Virus record (IMG/VR): IMGVR_UViG_3300050821_001428
Coordinates: 1-64,000 of that record
Direction: 5' to 3' (one strand)
From: a virus
DNA length: 64,000 nt
Shown piece by piece: positions 51,025-58,404 of this stretch. Made by a program: the position numbers and the translations under genes. The notes beneath the pieces were generated by a model. That model saw nothing but the letters and a program-made list of their open reading frames with translations, did no database searches and had not been told where the DNA came from. The stretch's first letter is position 1; each line of letters opens with the position of its first letter.

Positions 51025-51096
51025 TAGACAGAGAGGGATTCGAACCCTCAACCTCCCGCATGTCAAGCGGGTGCGCTACCATTGCGCTATCCGTCT
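51025..51096 (-). tRNA. tRNA-Val(GAC)
   Basis: Acceptor AGACGGA/TCTGTCT, anticodon arm CCCGC-TTGACAT-GCGGG, T-arm GAGGG-TTCGAAT-CCCTC. Confidence 0.9.
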
Positions 51097-51112
51097 GATT
51101 ACTACTTGTAAG

Positions 51113-51185
51113 TACCCAATCTGTGAATCGAACACAGTCAATAGGGGCATGTAAAGCCCTTGCCGTCCCATCTGGCTCATCGGGT
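51113..51185 (-). tRNA. tRNA-Val(TAC)
   Basis: Acceptor ACCCGAT/ATTGGGT, anticodon arm AGGGC-TTTACAT-GCCCC, T-arm CTGTG-TTCGATT-CACAG. Confidence 0.9.
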
Positions 51186-51189
51186 ATGG

Positions 51190-51221
51190 TGGGCAAGCAA
51201 GCTTTTGAACTACACTTGCCC
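51190..51221 (-). pseudogene. tRNA minihelix remnant 1
   Basis: Perfect acceptor-like stem GGGCAAG/CTTGCCC enclosing only about 17 nt (TGTAGTTCAAAAGC...), which resembles a D-arm. Anticodon and T arms are absent. Confidence 0.4.
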
Positions 51222-51226
51222 TTGGC

Positions 51227-51273
51227 CGCATCCGGGAGGATTTCAACCTCGCCTACAGAACTAAATCGGATGC
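51227..51273 (-). pseudogene. tRNA minihelix remnant 2
   Basis: Perfect acceptor GCATCCG/CGGATGC, a 15-nt linker and a T-arm-like CGAGG-TTGAAAT-CCTCC. There is no D or anticodon arm; total about 47 nt. Confidence 0.45.
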
Positions 51274-51305
51274 TTTATTGAGGGTGGGTGGTCCCCCATC
51301 CTCAG

Positions 51306-51377
51306 CGGTTCTAGAGAGAATTGAACTCTCGTATGAGGCTTGACAAGCCCCCGTAATATCCACTATACGATAGAACC
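51306..51377 (-). tRNA. tRNA-Asp(GTC)
   Basis: Acceptor GGTTCTA/TAGAACC, anticodon arm GGGGC-TTGTCAA-GCCTC, discriminator G. Confidence 0.9.
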
Positions 51378-51387
51378 TAATTGTAAC

Positions 51388-51456
51388 ACCCCATCAAGGT
51401 AACGCTCCCTGGTCTTCGGGTTTGGAAGCCGACGTTTTGCTATTAAACTAATGAGG
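51388..51456 (-). pseudogene. Degenerate tRNA-Gly(TCC)
   Basis: Acceptor CCTCATT/TGATGGGG, D-arm GTTT...AAAC and a CTTCCAA anticodon loop are visible, but the anticodon stem is imperfect and the T-loop is AGCGTTA. Confidence 0.4.
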
Positions 51457-51839
51457 TTTTAAGAGGCCAAGACCATAGGTAATCTACCTTCCAAGCACTA
51501 CCTGGGTCTTAATGACCTACAGTAATAATAAACACTGATCGCACCCCTGAGTAGCAGTCAATAAGGAATTGTCCACATAGTGCCAGCTATATAGGTTTCA
51601 GAGAATACAGCCCTGGCAGGCTAATCTCTTGCGATGGCGAGTTATGTACTGGTCGCCACAGTAAGACTGCATTCGGATTTGAGCCGAAATGCGCTACCCA
51701 TCGTAGCATGCAGCCGAAAAATAAGTAGGCATCCTCTGTTCTAGACCAGAGCCTTTTGGTTATTCTTGAGCGCCTATGTCAAGGTTTTCCATATCTAGGA
51801 CTTTAAACCGACAGAGCTTTTCCCTTGAACCTACTTATA
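51457..51839. other. Gene-free stretch with tRNA-like debris
   Basis: No ORF is credible. Visible structures: a CAAGACC/GGTCTTG stem near 51465-51525, the three-arm tRNA-like RNA at 51664-51714 and the AAGTAGG/CCTACTT-closed segment at 51723-51836, which contains a CTCTG...CAGAG arm with a CTA-type anticodon loop. Confidence 0.5.
51664..51714 (-). pseudogene. tRNA-like RNA missing one arm
   Basis: Acceptor GGCTGCAT/ATGCAGTC (8 bp), a GCTAC-GATGG-GTAGC arm and a TTCGG-CTCAAAT-CCGAA arm, with nothing else. The last arm can be read as a T-arm or as an anticodon arm (CAA). Confidence 0.45.
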
Positions 51840-51911
51840 AGCCAACTATGAGAGTCGAACTCATTCTTTCTACTTACGGGGTAGACGTGCTTCCGTTGGC
51901 ACTCAGTTGGC
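51840..51911 (-). tRNA. tRNA-Thr(CGT) with C33
   Basis: Acceptor GCCAACT/AGTTGGC, anticodon arm TCTAC-CCCGTAA-GTAGA, T-arm ATGAG-TTCGACT-CTCAT. Position 33 is C, not the near-universal U. Confidence 0.8.
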
Positions 51912-51920
51912 GGCGGGCTA

Positions 51921-51993
51921 TCAGAGATGAGAGATTTGAACTCCCGATAAATGCTCCCAAAGCACTTGTGTTACCAGACTACACTAATCTCTG
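51921..51993 (-). tRNA. tRNA-Pro(TGG)
   Basis: Acceptor CAGAGAT/ATCTCTG, anticodon arm AGTGC-TTTGGGA-GCATT, T-loop TTCAAAT. Confidence 0.88.
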
Positions 51994-52294
51994 TTTTGGT
52001 CCCAATGTATCGCCCTATTGGCTTGACGACTCCTAGAACATTGGGACCATAGACCCATACCGAAAGGTATAAAATAGGGCCTATTTCGTTATATAGGTGC
52101 TATATAAGGTTGGGTGGAGAATTACCTCACTCGCTTACTCGCTACTTGTTCGCGACAGGCAAAACCCCAACTTTATACGTGAATTTCGTTGGCAACCTGT
52201 TACTTTCACTTTCTTCTAATGACCCATGGAAGATAAGGGAGTCGAACCCCTTCGCACACTAATTAATATCTTAGTCCCCATCATAAATAGATAG
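51994..52294. other. Gene-free stretch with hairpins and a truncated tRNA
   Basis: It contains a perfect 12-bp hairpin TGGTCCCAATGT/ACATTGGGACCA (51997-52049), small stems near 52055-52100, a GTTGGG/CCCAAC pairing (about 52110-52175) and a three-arm tRNA-like remnant at 52226-52281 with a good T-arm (TTCGACT loop). No credible ORF. Confidence 0.5.
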
Positions 52295-52371
52295 TGGAGG
52301 ATATCGGATTCGAACCGATGCAAAAACCCACGGTGCAAACGTAGTGCTCTCCCAAACTGAGCTAATCCCCC
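52295..52371 (-). tRNA. tRNA-Ala(TGC)
   Basis: Acceptor GGGGGAT/ATCCTCC, anticodon arm CTACG-TTTGCAC-CGTGG, T-arm ATCGG-TTCGAAT-CCGAT. Confidence 0.9.
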
Positions 52372-52388
52372 AAGAAGGATAATAAAAA

Positions 52389-53120
52389 ATGAAAATTAAA
52401 ACTGTTGAAGTTGTTTGTGATGGTTGTGGTCAACTTTTTGACCGATATATAGGCGAAGTAAAACGTTCTCAACGCAAACATATGAAAATGTATTGCGCGC
52501 AATCTTGCACAGCAAGATATCGTGTCCGACCCATTACTATACACGAACCTAATGTAATCTGCGCCCATTGTAATAAAGCATTTTACAAAAACCCCTCATC
52601 TTTGAGTAATTCAAAATCTGGCTTATTCTTCTGTTGTCGGGAGCACAAAGATATATCGCAACGTATAGGTAATTTACACGCGATACGGGAGATAATGCCC
52701 AATCATTATGGAACAGATCCCAATAAAAATATTAATTATAGAAAACTTGCTTTCGATCATTTACCTAATGAATGTGAAATTTGTCAATGGAAGGAATATC
52801 CCAATGTTTTAATTGTTCATCACAAAGATCGAAACAGGAATAATAATGTCCTCGAAAATTTACAAATTATTTGTCCAACACATCATGATGTAGACCATTA
52901 TTTACAAAAGGATGGACGCTTTACAACAGGACGCCGTCATACCGGAATCAATCGCTCTCAAATCAAATGGCCACCCATTCCTTGGCTTTTAGAACGTTCT
53001 AATCAAATTGGAGTCCGTCAGACCGCGCTTGAGATTAATGTATCAGATACTGGTTTACGTCACTATTTACGTAGAAATGGTATTGACCCACCAGATTTTC
53101 GAGGTAGAAAACATACATAA
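52389..53120 (+). CDS. HNH endonuclease inserted in the tRNA array
   Basis: A 243-residue protein, opposite in strand to all tRNAs. N-terminal zinc fingers (VVCDGCGQLFDRY, CAQSC; VICAHCNKAFYKN, FCCREH), then an HNH core (CEICQWKEYPNVLIVHHKDR, NNNVLENLQIICPTHH), then a C-terminal helix-turn-helix (RQTALEINVSDTGLRHYLRR). AGAAGGA precedes the ATG. It lies between an intact tRNA-Ala(TGC) and a 5' half of another tRNA-Ala(TGC), which suggests insertion into a tRNA gene. Confidence 0.85.
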   Translation: MKIKTVEVVCDGCGQLFDRYIGEVKRSQRKHMKMYCAQSCTARYRVRPITIHEPNVICAHCNKAFYKNPSSLSNSKSGLFFCCREHKDISQRIGNLHAIREIMPNHYGTDPNKNINYRKLAFDHLPNECEICQWKEYPNVLIVHHKDRNRNNNVLENLQIICPTHHDVDHYLQKDGRFTTGRRHTGINRSQIKWPPIPWLLERSNQIGVRQTALEINVSDTGLRHYLRRNGIDPPDFRGRKHT

Positions 53121-53121
53121 T

Positions 53122-53164
53122 CCTGCGTGCAAAGCAGGTGTGTTCCCATTAGCACTAATCCCCC
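53122..53164 (-). pseudogene. tRNA-Ala(TGC) 5' half
   Basis: GGGGGAT acceptor strand, D-arm and a complete anticodon arm CCTGC-TTTGCAC-GCAGG, then the sequence breaks two bases before the stop of the HNH gene. The T-arm and 3' acceptor are missing. Confidence 0.7.
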
Positions 53165-53168
53165 TAAG

Positions 53169-53241
53169 TACCACCTCTGGGATTCGAACCCAGACTTGTA
53201 CGCTCCTAAGGCGTATGCCTCTGCCGTTGGGCTAAGGTGGC
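53169..53241 (-). tRNA. tRNA with TAG anticodon (Leu), short variable loop
   Basis: Acceptor GCCACCT/AGGTGGT, anticodon arm TACGC-CTTAGGA-GCGTA, T-arm CTGGG-TTCGAAT-CCCAG. The TAG anticodon reads CTA (Leu), but the variable loop is short, unlike bacterial Leu tRNAs, so the charged amino acid is uncertain. Confidence 0.75.
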
Positions 53242-53247
53242 TAATAT

Positions 53248-53913
53248 TCAATTTTCAATCTTCGTTACTTTAATACCAAGTTGACCCGCTTGATATCGCA
53301 TTTTAACATAAGTATGAGCGTTTGTCAAGCTTACTCCAGATTTTATCGCACCATGGAGACTTTTATGGTGCTGACGACAAATCGGTACAACATCTTCAAA
53401 TTTTTCATGCCCTAATCTTACATATGTATGGTGATGTAAATCATATGATTCATCCCCACATACGAAACAAAACTTTAATGTTCCACTATTAGCAACATAG
53501 GCTGTTTTAAATTCTTTCCAATGATCCGAATCGAGATATTCTTTATATTCCTCTCTAGTCATTGAGGGTGGACACACAGCTACTTGTGCTGCTGCGGCAC
53601 GCCTGCGCTTTAAGCTTTTTTCATGTACTACAGGAAAAAATGCTAATTTTTTAGCACGGGTAGTGTGTCTACGCCTGCTGCGATTCTTCATTTTACTTAC
53701 TTGTAAAGGGCTTTTATATGGATGTTTGGAGATTTCCTCCAAAACTAACATACGTAGTTCTTTAGGCACATCCATAATATCTACATGAATCATACATGTA
53801 GATTCACGATACAGCGAATCTACATGCTTTGGAGCAAAAATCACCAAGGGACGCTCGCGCCCGCATGTTTTGCAATATTTGCTTTTCTTAGTAGGGATAA
53901 ATGATTTACTCAT
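53248..53913 (-). CDS. HNH endonuclease
   Basis: A 221-residue protein starting MSKSFIPTKKSKYCKTCGRE (zinc pair). The C-terminal core is CFVCGDESYDLHHHTYVRLG and VVPICRQHHKSLHG. REEYKEYLDSDHWKEFKTAY before it is the typical preface of phage HNH proteins. The start at 53913 is preferred because the one at 53934 lies inside tRNA-Tyr. Confidence 0.82.
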   Translation of the reverse strand: MSKSFIPTKKSKYCKTCGRERPLVIFAPKHVDSLYRESTCMIHVDIMDVPKELRMLVLEEISKHPYKSPLQVSKMKNRSRRRHTTRAKKLAFFPVVHEKSLKRRRAAAAQVAVCPPSMTREEYKEYLDSDHWKEFKTAYVANSGTLKFCFVCGDESYDLHHHTYVRLGHEKFEDVVPICRQHHKSLHGAIKSGVSLTNAHTYVKMRYQAGQLGIKVTKIEN

Positions 53914-53927
53914 AATCAAAATTCCTA

Positions 53928-54009
53928 TGCTCATTTAAGGAATCGAACCTTACTGTCATAAAGATACGGATTTACAGTCCGCTACCAACACCAGTTGGAC
54001 ATAATGAGC
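53928..54009 (-). tRNA. tRNA-Tyr(GTA)
   Basis: Class II tRNA. Acceptor GCTCATT/AATGAGC, anticodon loop CTGTAAA, long variable arm, T-loop TTCGATT, discriminator A. Confidence 0.9.
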
Positions 54010-54161
54010 TAATTTGAATTGAGAATCTGTGCTCGGCGCGACCATAGTAATTTGTGGAATACACCCACCCAGAGGGGAATTGACCACTATCACAGACCAT
54101 AACCTCAATCCTATGTTTTCTTTCTGACTCTAGTTTAGCACATCGCTTCACCTTTATCAAA

Positions 54162-54234
54162 CACCCACTGAGGGATTCGAACCCCCAATCTAGACCTTAG
54201 AACGATCTTGCCTTATCCATTGGGCTAAGTGGGC
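54162..54234 (-). tRNA. tRNA-Arg(TCT)
   Basis: Acceptor GCCCACT/AGTGGGT, anticodon arm AGATC-GTTCTAA-GGTCT, T-loop TTCGAAT, discriminator G. It is the first tRNA in transcription order of the array. Confidence 0.88.
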
Positions 54235-54256
54235 TTATGTCTTCCAACGTTCAACA

Positions 54257-54285
54257 AGTATAACACACTGCTCTACAAATAACAA
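54257..54285 (-). promoter_or_regulatory. Promoter at the head of the tRNA array
   Basis: TTGTTA - 17 bp - TATACT about 25 bp upstream of tRNA-Arg(TCT). A further TTGATA - 17 bp - TAAACT lies at about 54130-54158 before tRNA-Tyr. Confidence 0.65.
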
Positions 54286-54287
54286 GA

Positions 54288-54338
54288 GCCAGATTTTCAT
54301 CTGGCCCCTACGATAACAATTGATGTTTATCGTAGGGG
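54288..54338. terminator. Tandem hairpins before the tRNA array
   Basis: GCCAGAT/ATCTGGC and a 12-bp CCCCTACGATAA stem lie back to back, probably insulating the array from the genes at 54460 onward. Confidence 0.65.
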
Positions 54339-54459
54339 CTTACGAGGCGAAAGCACCCTTAATAGGTAGTTGCACTTCGTAATTAACTCTGGTTAAAACT
54401 GTCATCTTACTAATTGTATAGTAAGACTCAAATAAAAACTAAACACATTGGCAAAATTT

Positions 54460-54690
54460 TTATCTATAATATTTTACACACATTCCATCAAACACAAGGG
54501 TACCAAGTGGGTCCCCTTCTGTAGTTAGATTTATAACACCATCGATAGTGATAAATTTTCCTGCGTTTATCAACTCCGAAGCGGCAATCATTAGTCTAGC
54601 TATATCTTCTATATCGTCTCGATCTAGAGGCACCGGTGTAGTCACATCGGGATATACATTGGGATATAATATAATAGGTGCTTCTGTCAT
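54460..54690 (-). CDS. Hypothetical protein
   Basis: A 76-residue protein starting MTEAPIILYPNVYPDVTTP. No family; an N-terminal extension to 54705 would need a TTG start. Confidence 0.5.
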   Translation of the reverse strand: MTEAPIILYPNVYPDVTTPVPLDRDDIEDIARLMIAASELINAGKFITIDGVINLTTEGDPLGTLVFDGMCVKYYR

Positions 54691-54715
54691 TGTATGATCT
54701 AGCAATTCTTCACTT

Positions 54716-55161
54716 TCAAAAGTTTCTGTTGTGTTTATAGGGACGGTTTCGATTCTTCTCTAGCTTAGCAGATATCTCTCTATCAATATCGACTTCGTTT
54801 AGATATGCGTAGTCTAGCATACGGATCAACACATCTGCAACTTCTTCATCGTGTTCTGCTAGCGAAGCTTCGATTGTTTCAATAATCTCCGATATAACCA
54901 AGAGCAACTTGACATTATGATAAGCCCGATCATTAGGTTGCACCATACGATCCAGATTGGGAGTAAAATTAGGATTTTTACGAAGAGCTTCAAACCCTTG
55001 GACAATGATACTAAATCTGCCAGACATAGCTGTGCCGTAATGCATACATCTTCTGGGAGGTCTTCGTGGAATCCGTGATCATCATTAATCTGGCCGATTT
55101 CTTCTGCTAATCGGCCCAACGAGGAATCTCGCAATATTTGTACTGCTCGACTCCTCCTCAT
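54716..55161 (-). pseudogene. MazG-like pyrophosphohydrolase split by a frameshift
   Basis: The upstream frame starts at 55161 (MRRSRAVQILRDSSLGRLAE, EIGQINDDHGFHEDLPED), coupled by ATGA to the previous gene. The MazG-like part, ISEIIETIEASLAEHDEEVA, DVLIRMLDYAYL and the terminal KLEKNRNRPYKH, lies in another frame (54716-55045). The tail of the first frame looks like noise. Two overlapping genes or a frameshift are both possible. MazG enzymes hydrolyse nucleoside triphosphates. Confidence 0.55.
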
Positions 55162-55346
55162 GCCAACATTTGCCCATGATCTTTACATTTATACGTACCA
55201 TCTTTGAGCACCCGTAGATTCTTGCCACACGAATGATAATTATGATCATCCGGTCCTATGTTAGCCATACAGGTACGTCTACTGCTTACTTCGTCGTAAA
55301 TTACATACGCTAGGGGAGTACCGTCGACGGCTGAATAATTTTTCAT
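55158..55346 (-). CDS. Small zinc-binding protein
   Basis: A 62-residue protein with CMANIGPDDHNYHSCG and YKCKDHG, a likely zinc site. A perfect TTGACA - 17 bp - TATAAT promoter ends 8 nt before the ATG. Confidence 0.6.
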   Translation of the reverse strand: MKNYSAVDGTPLAYVIYDEVSSRRTCMANIGPDDHNYHSCGKNLRVLKDGTYKCKDHGQMLA

Positions 55347-55354
55347 CGCTAGAA

Positions 55355-55383
55355 ATTATAGCACTCCCCTAGATATCTGTCAA
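55355..55383 (-). promoter_or_regulatory. Perfect consensus promoter
   Basis: TTGACA - 17 bp - TATAAT, 8 nt before the ATG of the gene at 55158-55346. Confidence 0.85.
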
Positions 55384-55389
55384 GCTAGA

Positions 55390-58300
55390 TTATAAGATTT
55401 CGCATCCTCCATTAGCACTACACGCTAATTCTTGTGAGCCTGTCGTATAATCCTCACTCTCGTACAAGGTTAGCAGGTTCCAATCAATCTTGGATGGCAT
55501 CTCGTTTACTAGTTCAAGGTATGTATCCCGATCAATCTCTTGATAAGGTGCCTGTTGGTAACTACCATTATCAAATGGTAGGAAACTAACACCAGACATC
55601 TTATCAAAGTGGTTATATACAAAGACACCTACCTCGTCCCACTCGTTATCACGTACATATACGGTGATTGATGGCTTATGCTCGCACCAATGCTCCGCAT
55701 AAGCCAACCATAGTTTCAACTGATCTATAGCTGTAATATCATTACGGAGAATAGCACGATCTGGTGACTTGATAGGATATGAAAATACCATAGTCTCATC
55801 TGGCTTCATTACATCGTCTTCAGTTGGGATACCTTGCATGTATAGGAACTGGGAGATAGGATCAATCTTATTACCGCGATTGGTACGAATATAGTATTCG
55901 GAGTAGCGTGGGTGAATGCCCGATGCTGCATCCACTAGCTGTGATACGGTCCCACTGGGTTTACAACAGGTGATTGCGGTTGATTGGTTGATGCCAAGTA
56001 ACCTGGCCCATTTTTCGTTCTCTTCGATCGCGCATTCCTGTAGATAACCCAGACGCTCCGCTAGATCAGGATCATTATGATCTGATAGCAATGGGCAATC
56101 CATGATCCCTGTAATAGATACACCGAGTAAGCGTTCTTCTTCACAGTTCTCGCGCCACTTGTCCGACAAGTAACGGAAATCTGTAAATGTACTCTGAATA
56201 GTTCCGACTATGGTAGCTAATCTAACCTTCTGTTCTAGGGTTTGATTAGTATCGTCATGCCTTGCTACTACTTCGGACAGATTACACATCTGTCTATCTC
56301 TCAAAATGATTTCTGAATTGTGAGCAAAAATACCATTGGCATCAAAGGCATGAACATCCGATACTTCAGCGTCCCACACTTCGCCCACACGTACAAACTC
56401 AAATGACTCCATTGCGGATTCAAAGCGCTTCTCATAAAAGGTCGTAGTAGCCACAATATGCTTTAGCTGAGCCATCTTCTTAAGATGGGAGAACCCCACG
56501 CGCTGGGCATATACCTCGATATCACTTGAAGAAATTACCAACCGCCAACTAGCCTTGGTTGGGTATTCGCGTGATCCCCCCCGACCATCTGGCAATACCG
56601 AGACACCCTTGTCCTTTGCTCGATAAATACGCGATTTGATACCTAGACGCAGTAACATACGCTGTATAGCCTTAAGATCGGTCAGATCAGACTGGCTTAA
56701 GCGAATAGACCATCCCTTAGTTGCATTACCTTCGATATGACCATCAGCATCGAACAGGCCACGCAAGAATCCTTCATGAAAAGCCGAAGAAGTAAGCTCT
56801 ACGTCCTCATTGATATGCTTATTACCCCAATCCATACCAAATTTCTGAGGTAGTCTACCGATAGACATGCGCCTATAGAGTCTGCAATCTCCGCAGCCAT
56901 TCCAATCCGAACGATGCGGTAATTCATCACCAGCTATACGAGCCGTCTCCGCGATACCCACGCTGCCTTGATCGTTGTGCCAGGTCTTCACCTCGCCTCT
57001 AGCCCCGGTGCGAGGGTTTATGAAATTACCATCGCCTAAGAATAGCCCCAATAGATACCCTTCATTCCATGTACCATCCCCTCTCCATGAGAGCATCCCA
57101 TGATTCTGAATAAGCACAAGGTCGTCCGATGTTAGATGCTGTGCTTCCACCCAACCACGATTAGAGGTCTTGATGCGATGTTCTGGTGTAAGTTCAAGTT
57201 CGTAACCAGCCTTCAGAGTAAGGCGATAGATTTCTCCTTCACCGCTAACCCATGACCCATGCGGGGCATCGTATTCTCTGCCGGTGACCAGCGCCTTGAA
57301 TGGAATATCTAGCAAAGAATCGATACGACGAGGACCATCTATAGTCATGATAATAGTATCTGGAGCAAGACAGCATGGATTAGTCCCGAAGGCATAATTG
57401 GCATCGCGCCTAAAATTGCGACGTGCTTGTTCTTGCATACCTGTACGATTTATGATACCACGTTCGCCGGATTGAGAATCCCGCAACGATTGCCATTCCC
57501 GAGCGAATATATCAAGAGCCGGGCGACCATCCCATACCGCACTATTATTAGCTAGACGATATTCCGGATGGTCTATCCACCATTCTCCCTGCTTAGCATC
57601 GCGCATATCTAGATCATCCGGATCAGATAGCGAGATGAGAGCAGCACGACGGACACCGCCTACTACTACGATATCACCAATCTTGCACATGATACCGTGA
57701 CATTCAAGAGAAGTTAATTTGCGCCCTTGAGCGTCCTTGAAGATGCTAACAACGTATTGAAATAAATCCGTTAGTGGTTCTGGACCCGATGCGCTACCTC
57801 CGAATGTTTTAAGCCTAGAACCCGCAGGACGAACGAGGGATACATCCCAGGTAGGTATGCCTCCCTTATATAACTCACTGATCAATTGACGTAGGGCTGT
57901 GGCCCAACCAATCTTAGAATCCTCTACGACGATAGTCAAATTAGAATTCTGTAGGTAAGGAATTTCTGGCAATCGGTTTGTGTAACCTCTCTCAACCGAG
58001 AATCCCACCCCGGTACCGCAGCACAGGATATATAGGGCTTCATCAAAGGCTTCAATGCGATTAATAGCCAGGTAGGAACAATTATACCCAGCGACATTAT
58101 CTCTTTCAAGGGCTGGTCCCGCCGTTGTCATAGCCCGCATAGAGGGCATGATCTCTAAACCCAAAATTTTCCCTGTAATGCTTTCGCTAACGTCCTCCCA
58201 AAGACTTGGATCAATCCCTAATTCACTTATCTTACGTGTAAGCTGATTTACATAACGATCTACAGTTTCGTTCCAATGCTCTCTACGTTCTAAATCATAG

Positions 58301-58404
58301 TCCCAGCGAGCATACTTGGTCTTATGGATTTGCTGCTGATATAAGGTCGGTAAAACATGCTGATCTACATCATTTTTCTCTAAATCTATACTACTTACTT
58401 CCAT
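55390..58404 (-). CDS. nrdJ: Class II (B12) ribonucleotide reductase with intein
   Basis: A 1004-residue precursor (652-residue extein) of the monomeric adenosylcobalamin-dependent ribonucleoside-triphosphate reductase type. VAGYNCSYLAINRIEAF has the first redox Cys, NPC/SEI the thiyl-radical Cys and DRQMCNLSEVV the second redox Cys; the C-terminus ends in a Cys pair (LACSANGGCEIL). It makes dNTPs without oxygen. The intein lies between NPC and SEI. AAAGGAT precedes the ATG. Confidence 0.92.
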   Translation of the reverse strand: MEVSSIDLEKNDVDQHVLPTLYQQQIHKTKYARWDYDLERREHWNETVDRYVNQLTRKISELGIDPSLWEDVSESITGKILGLEIMPSMRAMTTAGPALERDNVAGYNCSYLAINRIEAFDEALYILCCGTGVGFSVERGYTNRLPEIPYLQNSNLTIVVEDSKIGWATALRQLISELYKGGIPTWDVSLVRPAGSRLKTFGGSASGPEPLTDLFQYVVSIFKDAQGRKLTSLECHGIMCKIGDIVVVGGVRRAALISLSDPDDLDMRDAKQGEWWIDHPEYRLANNSAVWDGRPALDIFAREWQSLRDSQSGERGIINRTGMQEQARRNFRRDANYAFGTNPCCLAPDTIIMTIDGPRRIDSLLDIPFKALVTGREYDAPHGSWVSGEGEIYRLTLKAGYELELTPEHRIKTSNRGWVEAQHLTSDDLVLIQNHGMLSWRGDGTWNEGYLLGLFLGDGNFINPRTGARGEVKTWHNDQGSVGIAETARIAGDELPHRSDWNGCGDCRLYRRMSIGRLPQKFGMDWGNKHINEDVELTSSAFHEGFLRGLFDADGHIEGNATKGWSIRLSQSDLTDLKAIQRMLLRLGIKSRIYRAKDKGVSVLPDGRGGSREYPTKASWRLVISSSDIEVYAQRVGFSHLKKMAQLKHIVATTTFYEKRFESAMESFEFVRVGEVWDAEVSDVHAFDANGIFAHNSEIILRDRQMCNLSEVVARHDDTNQTLEQKVRLATIVGTIQSTFTDFRYLSDKWRENCEEERLLGVSITGIMDCPLLSDHNDPDLAERLGYLQECAIEENEKWARLLGINQSTAITCCKPSGTVSQLVDAASGIHPRYSEYYIRTNRGNKIDPISQFLYMQGIPTEDDVMKPDETMVFSYPIKSPDRAILRNDITAIDQLKLWLAYAEHWCEHKPSITVYVRDNEWDEVGVFVYNHFDKMSGVSFLPFDNGSYQQAPYQEIDRDTYLELVNEMPSKIDWNLLTLYESEDYTTGSQELACSANGGCEIL
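56317..57372 (-). other. Intein in the ribonucleotide reductase (352 residues)
   Basis: It starts CLAPDTIIMTIDG, has LTPEHRIKTSNRGWVEA, two LAGLIDADG motifs (LLGLFLGDG, LRGLFDADG) and ends FDANGIFAHN with Ser+1. It is inserted directly after the radical Cys at residue 344. Confidence 0.95.

Noticed and set aside
53972-54160. 62-residue ORF upstream of tRNA-Tyr
   Set aside because: TTG start and its 3' end lies in the tRNA; a shorter ATG version is possible but unsupported.
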